64,000 nucleotides of DNA, from positions 496,001 to 560,000 of the forward strand of contig BLLK01000069.1 of the NCBI GenBank assembly GCA_021927905.1. Reading direction: 5' to 3'. Of the stretch, positions 31,147 to 39,793 are shown one piece after another. Position 1 is the stretch's first letter; each line of letters starts with the position of its first letter. A program made the translations under genes and the position numbers. This stretch comes from Chaetoceros tenuissimus (taxonomy: Eukaryota; Bacillariophyta; Thalassiosirophyceae; Chaetocerotales; Chaetocerotaceae). A model generated the notes under the pieces. It was not told where the DNA came from, ran no database searches, and was given only the letters and a program-made list of their open reading frames with translations.

Positions 31147-31737
31147 TTAACCTTGAGAGCAACTCCTTGAACGCGATTTCACCACCCCTAGACACTTGGC
31201 CAAGTGACTTGCGAACCGTGTTATACTCAACTCTTTGCTACATTGTCTACATTTAGTCAAGGTATCTTTTGGCGGTATCCTACCCCATGCATCCACTCCT
31301 CCTTGTCCTCTAGTCCTTCTCATTTCAGTGTCTGGCTTTTTGGGTTCGAAAAGTCCAGTGGAAGGTTCAACAATTAAGCTTCTAGGCCGCTTGAATGATT
31401 GATCAGAATTATCTTTACTATTCCTTGGCAATGCACTCATTTGGGATAAAGGTATTTGACCCGTTTTTATCTGTCTATGCACTGCACATGCTATATCTAC
31501 ACATAGAGACCTAATTAACAGTTTATATCGTTCTTCGAGGGCATCATTGCTTTCCATTGGTAAATTTTCCATGTTATCATTGGAACCCAAAGCAGCAGTA
31601 TCATTAGTTACATCTTTTTCTGGATCAACTGGTGCAGCATTCTCTTTGATATCTTTTTCTAGTTTCGGTTCATCTGCTGCATCAAGGTTTTTGCCATCCT
31701 CAACTTCAACTGATATCTTTCTACTCTCCTCCGACAT
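31147..31737 (-). CDS. SGF11: SGF11-like SAGA deubiquitinase-module subunit
   Basis: 196 aa from the ATG at 31737. The acidic N-terminus is followed at about residues 70-95 by an amphipathic helix (ALEERYKLLIRSLCVDIACA), as expected for the helix that packs on the Sus1/Sgf73 side of the module. The C-terminal zinc finger is CRQCSKELSITRFASHLAKC, spacing C-x2-C-x11-H-x3-C with the R-F-A-x-H-L-x-K-C-L-G signature. That signature is diagnostic of SGF11/ataxin-7-like-3 fingers, which dock the SAGA ubiquitin protease on the nucleosome acidic patch. A basic tail (SRSRSC) follows. The assignment rests on this finger plus the helix order. Confidence 0.82.
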   Translation of the reverse strand: MSEESRKISVEVEDGKNLDAADEPKLEKDIKENAAPVDPEKDVTNDTAALGSNDNMENLPMESNDALEERYKLLIRSLCVDIACAVHRQIKTGQIPLSQMSALPRNSKDNSDQSFKRPRSLIVEPSTGLFEPKKPDTEMRRTRGQGGVDAWGRIPPKDTLTKCRQCSKELSITRFASHLAKCLGVVKSRSRSCSQG

Positions 31738-32275
31738 AATGAATTTTGAACTTCCTACTTTTCGTTTCGACACGTGAAATTGTAGATAGCGCTTCAAGAT
31801 GCTACCAACGTTTTGCTTTTAAATAGAACAACTAACTATTGTGTTGTTGGAAAACTTCTTCCCGTTTCCCGTTCAGTTATGATGAAGCGTTACTTACGGT
31901 TAGAAAAGGTGAGGGTACTAGCACGGCATTACAAGGACTGGATAGACTATTATGACTGGTGCTGACCGTTCAACATCCTCAAAGAAAAGTATGTCTAATT
32001 TAAACAGAAACGAGGATCTAACCGCCGTTTTTGAAGAAGAGTACGACATGATGACACAAGACTAACTCATATTCAATCATCTTACCAATCCCTTTTTTCT
32101 AGTGACACTTCAACAAGAAACATTTCAAGATGAAGAACAAAAAGAATCTCAGTCACGAATAGAGCTCGACACTCAACACTTGAAACAATTTTCACTTAAA
32201 GTTATAGTTGATATTGTTCTACTGAGCCCTTGTCTTCTTTTCCAGATTTGTCGAAAGACAACTATTTCGACAAAG
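31738..32275 (+). other. Spacer with possible upstream exon of DRL-repeat gene B
   Basis: 31952-31988 starts with an ATG (MTGADRSTSSKK) and is followed by GTATGT. A TTTTTTCTAG acceptor ends at 32102, and joining is in frame with 32105 onward (TLQQETFQDEEQKESQS...) into the gene below. A further 45-nt stretch near 32202-32246 begins GT and ends TTTTCCAG. It has no stop and is a multiple of three, so it may be a tiny retained-or-spliced intron. The paralogue starts at the residue matching 32276, so this extension is optional. Confidence 0.35.
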
Positions 32276-33964
32276 ATGGAGATCAAATTGAAGAACCAAT
32301 CCGAGGATTGGATACCTTCCAATGAAAGATTAAATGGTCAAAAGCAAATCATGATATCGGACTCAGTCGCCCCAGACATTACCTTTCCACTACCAAAAGT
32401 CCATTTGAAATCACATATTTTTCCCGAGACAAAAATTTCCAAGCGTATGCAACTATCTTCGGGCTCATGTTTTGATCCGTCGTCAGAAGAAAGCATCTCT
32501 GGCTCAACTTTTACAAATGATTCAGCACAAAAAGACTCCATCAAGTCTAAGTTTTCAGCTCAAAAAGAAATTTTCTGCAGTACATCTGTATCGGAACGGA
32601 CAGCTGCTACTGTTCCAACATTTACAAGTGATGGATCTACATCAACTCAAAAAGAGGAGAATTGCAGCATGAAAAAAATCACAGAAGTTGCGGTGGAAAC
32701 AAACATATGTACTGAGTCGCAGAAAGAACCAAACATATCATACAATACTCTTTCGACTAGAGCGAATTCAAATGGACTTAGGGGATCTGTTTACGAGAGA
32801 CTCTCCCAAACTCATACCTATTCTTCGATGAATTTGAGAAAGTCATTGAAACCCACTTTCACGTCAAAAGAAACAAACGGATTCATTAAAGACTCACAAA
32901 ACAATAATGTCAAGCCAGCAATCCAAGTTGAAAACAGACCTCCTCGCAGGCCATCTCAAATCATATCACGCAGTTCAAGAGGTAATACTCACAATACTTC
33001 TGTTCATGATAGACTTGCATCTCAGTTTACGAAATCCACATTTGATAAGAGAAGAACGCCAACTCCAATCAGATCATCATCTCCAAAACCTTTCTTCAAC
33101 TATGTAAAGGATATCTCGTGCAATAGCTTCGTAGAAGAATCTCACAAAGAACACAGAAATAATAAGAATACACTGTTGAAGGCCTCGTTTAGTGATAATC
33201 GGAAATCGCTAAGCTTTACTTCCCGAAGCTCGGGAGATAATACTCCCAATGCTTCTGTTCATGATAGACTTGCATCTCAGTTTACGAAGTCCTCATTTGA
33301 TAAGCGAAGGACGCCAACTCCAATCAGATCAGCATCTCCGACGCCATTTTTTTCTTATGTCAGAGATAATAACTCGTTCAATACTTTTCTAGAAAAGAGA
33401 GATGAAAAGATTCCATTACCTCCGAGGAACAGCAAAAAACTAAAAAGTCTTGCTCGCGATGCAACTCTCTATAGACTTTCAAAACAACACACCAAATCAT
33501 CTGCAGATAAGTGTAGGAAGTTACCAGTAAGACATGCTTCTCCAAAACCATTCTACACAGTAGTAACATCAGGTTCTGTATCAAGTCTTTCTGAAGTTAC
33601 TATGCATGTGGCAACACCAACTCGTAAGTTCTATCCTAGTATTGTCAAGGATTCAATGTATACCCAACAGTCAGAAGAAGAGCAAACGGCTGTTTCCGAG
33701 ATGAAAAAGAAAAAGTACAAAATGCAAAGCAATATTCAAAACTTGCCCGCATTGGTCCAAGCTAATGCAAAATATGTTTCCTCCCGATCTTTTACTGCAT
33801 CCTCTCTTCACGAGACAAAGAAAATCGTTGAGTCCGAAAATAAAAGAATTGTACAGAAGAAGGACTACGACACTCAAGGTGATCTCTACACCCGTTTAAT
33901 GAATAGAGCTAACCAAGCCGCCATGAAGAAAAAACTTATGAATTCTATTCCGGCCAGTTGCTAA
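32276..33964 (+). CDS. DRL/TKSS-repeat protein B
   Basis: 562 aa from the ATG at 32276, chosen because MEIKLKNQSEDWIPSNER aligns with the start of paralogue A (MATELKLNGQHEDSWMPSNE). It has the same order of motifs as A, with one extra copy of the VHDRLASQFTKS(T/S)FDKRR unit (about residues 242 and 325) and SPKPFF/SPTPFF tails, then YRLSKQHTKSSADK and LYTRLMNRANQAAMKKKLMN. The C-terminus stops about 28 residues earlier than in A. Longer, N-terminally extended isoforms are possible (see 31738-32275). Function unknown; disordered and very Ser/Lys/Thr-rich. Confidence 0.7.
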   Translation: MEIKLKNQSEDWIPSNERLNGQKQIMISDSVAPDITFPLPKVHLKSHIFPETKISKRMQLSSGSCFDPSSEESISGSTFTNDSAQKDSIKSKFSAQKEIFCSTSVSERTAATVPTFTSDGSTSTQKEENCSMKKITEVAVETNICTESQKEPNISYNTLSTRANSNGLRGSVYERLSQTHTYSSMNLRKSLKPTFTSKETNGFIKDSQNNNVKPAIQVENRPPRRPSQIISRSSRGNTHNTSVHDRLASQFTKSTFDKRRTPTPIRSSSPKPFFNYVKDISCNSFVEESHKEHRNNKNTLLKASFSDNRKSLSFTSRSSGDNTPNASVHDRLASQFTKSSFDKRRTPTPIRSASPTPFFSYVRDNNSFNTFLEKRDEKIPLPPRNSKKLKSLARDATLYRLSKQHTKSSADKCRKLPVRHASPKPFYTVVTSGSVSSLSEVTMHVATPTRKFYPSIVKDSMYTQQSEEEQTAVSEMKKKKYKMQSNIQNLPALVQANAKYVSSRSFTASSLHETKKIVESENKRIVQKKDYDTQGDLYTRLMNRANQAAMKKKLMNSIPASC

Positions 33965-34074
33965 AATACAGGTGGATAGAAATTTGAGTTAAATTGAAGT
34001 GATTTTGAGATATTGTAGAACTAATGTTTATAGTTTCGAAAAATACTTCAAAATAAACTTCAATGATATGAACA

Positions 34075-35441
34075 TTATTTGTCATGCCTTGATACTTTGT
34101 ACTTCTTCATTTTCTTCTTAAGATATGCTTCTACATCCATTGCGGAAACTCTTTTAGTTGGGTCTAGTTCAAAACACATGTCCATAGCACGTTTGACGGA
34201 TTTTTCTTCTTTTGTGTATTTTGATACCACCTCGTCAGAAAAAGTTGGGTGCAATCCCTTAGGTACCTCTGCATATATTTCTTCAAGAGGTTTATCTCCG
34301 AACAGATGTCTATCTCCACTAAGAATATGCCACAAAATATTGCCCAAACTATAAACATCAATCCTATCTGTATGAGGGGCATTTTTCGTATATTCTTCTG
34401 GACTTCTATAATCGCCATTGTTGACACTCTCATAAAATGGACATGCTTCATTTGACGTAGTATTATAACGAATCATTTCCAACCTATTCATATCGTTTAA
34501 TTGAAATCTTCCATCTAACCATAGGTATTGGTTGGCCTTAATATCGGTATGAGCCATTGCTGCACTGCCATATTTGTTTCCTACACGGTGCATATCTGCT
34601 AAACCTTTTGTCATTTGCCATGCATATCTAAGCTTTTGTTCTGGTGTCCATTCTTTTACAGTATTCTTTTTCAACATTGCCCTGAAATCTCCATCAGGGG
34701 CATAGTCAAATATTGATGATGTGTAGCCTATTATGCAAGCTATGAGAACAGATTTTTGTGGAATAATGATGTAATCAAAAGGCGACACTTACAGTATCCA
34801 TAAATGTTTGGAATATATTTCGATCCTTGTGTCATCTCATATGCTTTGGCATCATCTTGATGTAGTAATGAGTCAAACAATGTAAAATTTCGATTGTAAT
34901 TGAGTAATTTGATGACAGCCTCACTACCAAATCCATCAGGCATCCAATATGCCGATCGAAAGTATCCTGATGCAATATACCGAGTGTTTTCCATGTTAAT
35001 TTCATGAATTGTGTTGCAACTTGGCCGAGGCTCGTGCTGCCAGTCGTGCATAGGTTTGCAATCTCCATTATCTAGGGAAGGCCTGTGGTATTTCCTCACG
35101 ATACCAGTTGAAATATCCTCCACCTTTCTCTTTTTGATATGTCCTTCTAATCTAAAAATTGGTTCTACCTCACTGAAATCATGTATTTGAACAACTCGCG
35201 GAGGAGGTAGATCCATTGTATTTGATCCTCCTCCAAATCTCGACAGAAATATCAACACTGACGAGAAGCAAATAAATGAGATAGCTAGACAATGTTTTCC
35301 TCTCTTTGAGTTCTTTCGTCTAAAGCCTCTGAGTAGTCGTTCTTTACTTTTGCTTGGACTACCTGCTCCACTTGACTGTGGGTTGGTACTACCATTTTCT
35401 GGACAGTGCTTTCCTCTCAGGCCGAACACTCTCTTCCTCAT
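34075..35441 (-). CDS. Single-pass membrane protein kinase-like protein 1
   Basis: Exons 35441-34793 and 34727-34075 (433 aa). The 65-bp intron has GTAAGT. Of two in-frame acceptors 12 nt apart, the second is preferred because it gives IYGYC-YTSSIFDYAPDGDF, matching the neighbour paralogue. A basic N-terminus precedes a membrane helix (CLAISFICFSSVLIFLSRF, about residues 50-70). The kinase-like domain has the VAIK Lys in GSEAVIKLL and HTDIKANQYLW in place of HRD-x-K-x-x-N (Asp kept). LNDMN replaces DFG (Asp kept, Gly lost), and YRSPEEY replaces APE. The glycine loop is degenerate (ASGYFRSAYWM). Lys and both Asp survive, so activity is possible. Ligand and pathway are unknown. Confidence 0.72.
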
Positions 35442-35711
35442 TTTCGTTGTTTAGTCAAAATTCACTCTGATATTATTATTAGCAATGAATTTCGAGTGAA
35501 CTTTTTTATTGTTATACGACTTCAATGAAAGATGTTCTTCATCTGTGATCGATGAGAGGAGGTGCTCAAGAACACTACTTCGTTTGGCTTCTCATTATTA
35601 CATATCGACACGTCAGTACTCACGAATAGGATAAATTTAGTGATTTGATAGATATGATTTTCATTTTCCCTTTTTTTTCTTCATTTTTATTTTTTCATTA
35701 GACACTACTTC

Positions 35712-37258
35712 TTACTTCTCAGGAATGCCATAATTCTCTAGCTTTCCGTGGAGATATTTCTCAATTTCAGCAGCAGTCTTTCGCTCTTTTGGATCGAATT
35801 TCAAACACATTCCTATAGCTTTGTATATGGCTCTTTCCTCCGGCGTGAAATTGGCCTTTCTTTCATCCGATACTTTTAAAAATGTACCTTTTAGAACAAG
35901 TTCATTAGCCTCCTTCTTTTTTACCCCGTTATATGGTTTCTCTCCAATTAGCAATGCAAATAAAATGTTTCCCATTGAGAATATATCGATCTTTTCTGTT
36001 TCTGGTTGATCATCGCCATATTCCTCAGGGGAACGCCAAATGCCTTGATTTACTGGGATATAGAAAGGACATGCTTCATTCTTCTTTTCATCCCATAGAA
36101 TAAATCTGGCTCGATTGAAATCATTGAGCTGTAGTGTTTGAGAGTATTGTGAGAAATGGAATAAATTGTATCGACAGTATAGACGTGTTAACCTACCTTG
36201 AACATACCATCTAACCAAAGGAATTGATCAGGTGAAATGTCTGTATGTGAGATAGCTGCTGAGCCATGTATATTGCCAACACTATGTACATCAGCCATGG
36301 CTTTTGAAATTTGCCATGCATATTTCAATTTATCTTTTGGTGTCCACGTCGTTATATCAAATTTTCCTTTTCCTTCACCGGCTATGAAATCAGCCAGTGA
36401 CCCTTCTCTTGATACGTCAAAAACTGCAGAATTTGTGCAATAGCCATAAATATCAGGAATGTGTTTCGAACCTTCCAACATCATATACGCAGTTGCATCT
36501 CTTCTATGTCTCTCCTTTTCTCTATCTCTAAACTTTTTCCTCCACACCAAAGTTTTGATGACAGCTTCACTGCCTTGTTTCCCATCTTCAAATGCATCTG
36601 GCATCCACCACACACTTCGAAATCCCCCTTCTGCCAGAAATTTATTGTCCATCATATCTATTTCATGTATAGGGTTACAAGCTGGTTTGTATTCAAGCTG
36701 CCACTCATGCATCGCTTTGCAATCATCATGTTCCAAAGCTGTTTTGGATTTATCCTCCTTGACATTCACAGTTGACAATGGTTCAACTTCATACTCTGGA
36801 TACTTTTCAAACTTGCTATTTCTCGATGTGACAATTTGGACTCTTTTCAATTCTTTGTAAGGTTTGCTGGATTCCTGTAGTCTAATGACTCTCGGGTGAT
36901 AAGTCACCTTCATTGAAGGAGGAGGGACGAATAATTCATATGTCAATTGCATCGCATGTAGTACTAGTAAAACGCCAATGACGCAAATCAGTTTCCTTTT
37001 CAGAGATTGTTTCTTGAACCTGTATATTATAACTTGGCTAGTTTGTGAAATACAAACAAATCTCGACAGAAGTATATTATGTAATTTGCTGCGAGAATGT
37101 AATTTGAACTGTCTGGACGATGGAGATCGACCAGGTGACAGAGATGTCTCCATATTCTTTTTCCTATGTCTCATCATTTTTCTCAGAAAGTTTAAATGCT
37201 TCCTTACATATAAAATGAATCTTCGAAAGAAGTTAAAAGGTGATATGATGTGATTCAT
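35712..37258 (-). CDS. Single-pass membrane protein kinase-like protein 2
   Basis: Exons 37258-36197 and 36128-35712 (492 aa). The 68-bp intron has GTAGGT and ACTACAG at phase 0, joining FK-LNDFN. It is a tandem paralogue of the neighbouring kinase in the same orientation. N-terminal basic region, membrane helix (KLICVIGVLLVLHAMQLTYE, about 87-107) and a conserved pre-kinase module (DCKAMHEWQLEYKPACNPIH). The kinase-like domain has EAVIKTL (Lys), SHTDISPDQFLW (catalytic-loop Asp), LNDFN (metal-binding Asp, no Gly) and WRSPEEY. The intron lies within one or two codons of the neighbour's second intron-scale position but not at the same residue. The pair probably arose by tandem duplication and then diverged. 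Confidence 0.75.
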
Positions 37259-37865
37259 AAACGTTCCTCTATTGTGGAATAAAAAGCTTGTGGCGCCCCA
37301 ATTTTTGATTTGGGAACTCTATCCTACTTCATCTTCTGAAAGGAAGTATCCGACAATCATCAAGGTCGGTCCCGTCATTGACTTCAACAACCTTTCGCGG
37401 AATTTTTCTTCGGAGTTTTTATAATCATTTCATGTGCTATTTCACGAGCTACGATTGTTGATACATTTGCTCTGGTTCGCATTTCCGAGTCGTGGTATAG
37501 AAAGGTTTTCTATAAAAGATTTTTAGAGCATCAATAAGATCCAATGCTGAGGGGCAATAACGCAGTGAAGCTATACTAGCAGCATTGGAACATATTTCTC
37601 TGCAGTTTCCAATTTGATACGAATGCAATTCTATTCATTTTCTTAAGTAAAATCCTGATCTTCCCAGTGTTTAGAAAGAATAGCCTCTGCTACAATCACA
37701 TCATGAATATATTAATAGTATGACTAATCCTCTGACATTCCTCTATCATGAAAAATATTCCGGCTGAATCACTTTTCATCATTTGAAGGTATTTTCTAGG
37801 AAGTTGATATAACTACAAAGACAATCTCTTTAGTTGATCTCAAGACGTTATCAGGAAATCAAAGC
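37259..37865. other. Divergent intergenic region
   Basis: 607 bp between kinase 2 and the secreted lysine-cluster gene. I see no coding frame with a plausible start and no repeat. It presumably contains both promoters. Confidence 0.45.
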
Positions 37866-38798
37866 ATGTATAACTTGAAAGTTGTCGCCTTCATTAGTAT
37901 AGTCCTTGGATTGTCACTGGCCAATCAGGTCTCTGCTCGTGTCACTGTTGGAAGAAGAACTGTAAGAAAATATACCACCACACGCAACTTGCAAGACGCA
38001 CCAACGAAAGGGAAAACTGGTAAGGGTAAAGGAGGCAAAGGAGCAAAATCAAGCAAAGCTCCTAAATCAGCAAAATCGACGAAAACTGATTCGGTAGGTA
38101 GATTTGTAGTTAAGCTTCATTGCGAATTTATCATATGCTCAAACTAACTCTATCATGTTCAATACTCATAGCCAACTGTAAGCTCTCGTCCTTCGCAGCA
38201 ACCTTCCGCTCGACCAAGCCCATTACCTTCAAGTTCACCTTCAAACTCGCCTAGTTTAAATCCATCGCCTTCTCCATCTGCGTTTCCAAGTTTAAATCCG
38301 TCGCCTTCTCCGTCTGCTTTTCCAAGTTTCAACCCTTCGCCAAGTCCTTCCTCCAATCCATCACCTTCCCCATCCGCTCTACCCACGAATGACCCATCAT
38401 CTCGCCCAAGTCCTAGTCCATCCATTTCCCAAGCGCCAAGCTGCTACAGTAAAAAAGGAAAACAATGCGGTGGAACAGCACCTACTAAGGGTAAGACTGG
38501 AACTAAGGGTACCAAAGCTCCTAAAGCAAAGGGAGGAAAGGGTAAATCAACCAATAGTGCAGGGGGGGCAGAACTTGAGGCAAGGACAGGAACAATGGAG
38601 CATAATATTTTCGAACACACCACTCTTCATACCACTTGTGAAAATGTTCAAGGGTACAAATTCCTCCTTCTCAATGGTAAAAGAAAGCAGGCATGTGATT
38701 GGATTAGCAAAAGTGAGAAACACAAACTGATTCGTCAGGCTAATTATTGCAAGGATGCGGAGATTGCAGAGAAATGTTGCGCTTCTTGTAATGCGTAG
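37866..38798 (+). CDS. Secreted silaffin-like protein: lysine cluster, Pro-Ser repeats, Cys module
   Basis: Exons 37866-38093 and 38172-38798 (284 aa). The 78-bp intron has GTAGGT and ACTCATAG at phase 0. Residues 1-24 are a signal peptide (MYNLKVVAFISIVLGLSLAN). R40-N-L fits the RXL processing site of diatom silica-associated proteins. Residues 55-73 have seven lysines each separated by two residues (K55, 58, 61, 64, 67, 70, 73; GGKGAKSSKAPKSAKSTK). In Thalassiosira silaffins, K-x-x-K clusters of five lysines direct proteins to silica. Then come P-S-x-x-P-S repeats (about 80-165), a second Lys/Gly region (GKTGTKGTKAPKAKGGKGK), and a C-terminal six-Cys module of the C-D-W-I ... YC ... CCASC type. 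This is probably a cell-wall or girdle-band protein; silica association is inference. Confidence 0.75.
38258..38340 (+). repeat. 36-bp tandem repeat encoding Pro-Ser units
   Basis: About 2.3 copies of a 36-bp unit encode N-P-S-P-S-P-S-A-F-P-S-(L/F). Copies differ mainly at third codon positions, so selection seems to keep the peptide. It lies within the second exon of the secreted lysine-cluster protein. Confidence 0.75.
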
Positions 38799-38921
38799 AA
38801 GAAAAAGAAGAAGGAAAAAGTTAAGATTGCAGACAGTACTATCATGCAATTCCAAAGAATGTATTGTTTTGCAATCAGTGTATATGTTAAAAACAGATGA
38901 AAGTTCCTATGATAGGCGCAG

Positions 38922-39609
38922 TGTTTGAATATGATATGCATATTTTTTATATTCTTTATGAATAATTATAAACAATTATTTCATCATTTTCAGTTGATGC
39001 TCGAGAAATGACAAGCTATGCAACAAAAACATACCTAACTTACTAAACTTATTGTAATTTTAGTCCCACTTCGAATATTACTGGTGCTTGTTTGTAACAG
39101 TTTTGTAACAGCAGTGTACATACTTTTGATACGCGAGGTGTATTCTTTTTTGCTGAGTCAGTAGTTCAACAGCTCTAAGTATTTGTCTTTCTTAAGGCCA
39201 TTTGCTGACGTCATGGAAGGATGAACTTCAATGGTTTTTGTGTCTTTTCTAAAATTCGTGTTTTGAAAGTGAATGTCGACATCACTTTTCCACGAGAGAG
39301 TGCCAGAGCGAGAATGGATGCATACAACAGCAAGCTCCTCCAATGAAGAAAAACAGCTGTTCTTATCATATTGCAAAGACTTATTTTCCATAGCATTTTT
39401 TATAGGAACTACAAGACATTTTTGAAACAAAGGAAGCATCGCTTTTTCTACAGAGTAAAAGTACGAATCAATCAAATCTTTGAGAACAACTTCAACTTTT
39501 CTATAACTAGGTACCAACAGCATCGAAAAGATGGAAGAACAACAGAGTTTCAATTCCAGATATGATGCTGATAGGCAAATAAAAGATACTGGACGAATAG
39601 ATAGTGGTA
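38922..39609. repeat. Long direct repeat, left copy (A)
   Basis: This 688-bp segment is nearly identical to 42730-43412, in the same orientation; I see a handful of substitutions and indels, for example an extra CAGAGCGA near 39303. The right copy is the promoter, 5' UTR and first codons of the bZIP gene, so this left copy is a duplicated promoter fragment. It ends abruptly at 39609 in GATAGTGGTA. On its minus strand a 168-aa frame (39158-39664) is open, but the 8-bp indel breaks that frame in the other copy, so I do not call it a gene. Confidence 0.85.
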
Positions 39610-39620
39610 ACCCTAAATGA
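39531..39620 (+). pseudogene. Truncated first exon of the bZIP gene
   Basis: The frame starts MEEQQSFNSRYDADRQIKDT as in the bZIP gene at 43334 and is cut after about 26 codons, where the duplicated segment ends. It then meets a TGA (29 codons in all). A single substitution changes Leu to Ile relative to the intact copy. The promoter copy upstream could still be transcribed. Confidence 0.8.
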
Positions 39621-39709
39621 CACAGTATGAAAATGTACTGCAAAATGTTGTACGGTGCGCTCACAATTCCAAATTAAATGATTTTTTTCAAATCGAGACA
39701 TTATCTGTT
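39617..39709. repeat. 92-bp direct repeat flanking the RT element, left copy (B)
   Basis: Matches 42642-42733 in the same orientation, differing by one T in a T-run (7 versus 6). Together the two copies bracket the reverse-transcriptase element, like a long target-site duplication or a short terminal repeat. Its right end also forms one arm of the hairpin at 39680-39750. Confidence 0.85.
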
Positions 39710-39750
39710 CGCTTTAGCGGACAGATAATGTCGAAGATTTGAAAAAAATC
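39680..39750. repeat. Strong hairpin at the 3' end of the RT element
   Basis: Arms 39680-39694 and 39736-39750 are perfect complements (15 bp), as are 39697-39708 and 39721-39732 (12 bp); they are separated by a 2/3-nt internal bulge. The apex continues with a T-G wobble and CGC-TTTA-GCG. One arm is the end of repeat B, the other belongs to the element. Most likely a structure used in, or left by, insertion. Confidence 0.8.
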
Positions 39751-39793
39751 CCTGTAGTGAAGAAATTCCCTCTCTGTAAAGGATACAGGGATT
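39747..39793. repeat. Second inverted repeat beside the RT stop codon
   Basis: AATCCCTGTA (39747-39756) and TACAGGGATT (39784-39793) are perfect 10-bp complements around a 27-nt loop. The right arm abuts the stop codon of the RT frame. With the adjacent longer hairpin it forms the 3' untranslated end of the element. Confidence 0.65.

Noticed and set aside
30651-31170. Short frames in the 30.3-31.1 kb spacer
   Set aside because: Composition of AT-rich intergenic DNA; one reaches into the 3' end of SGF11 antisense.
38159-38425. Gly/Asp-rich minus-strand frame (GLGRDDGSFVGRADGEG type)
   Set aside because: Antisense of the Pro-Ser repeat exon; the repeat pattern forces an open frame on the other strand.
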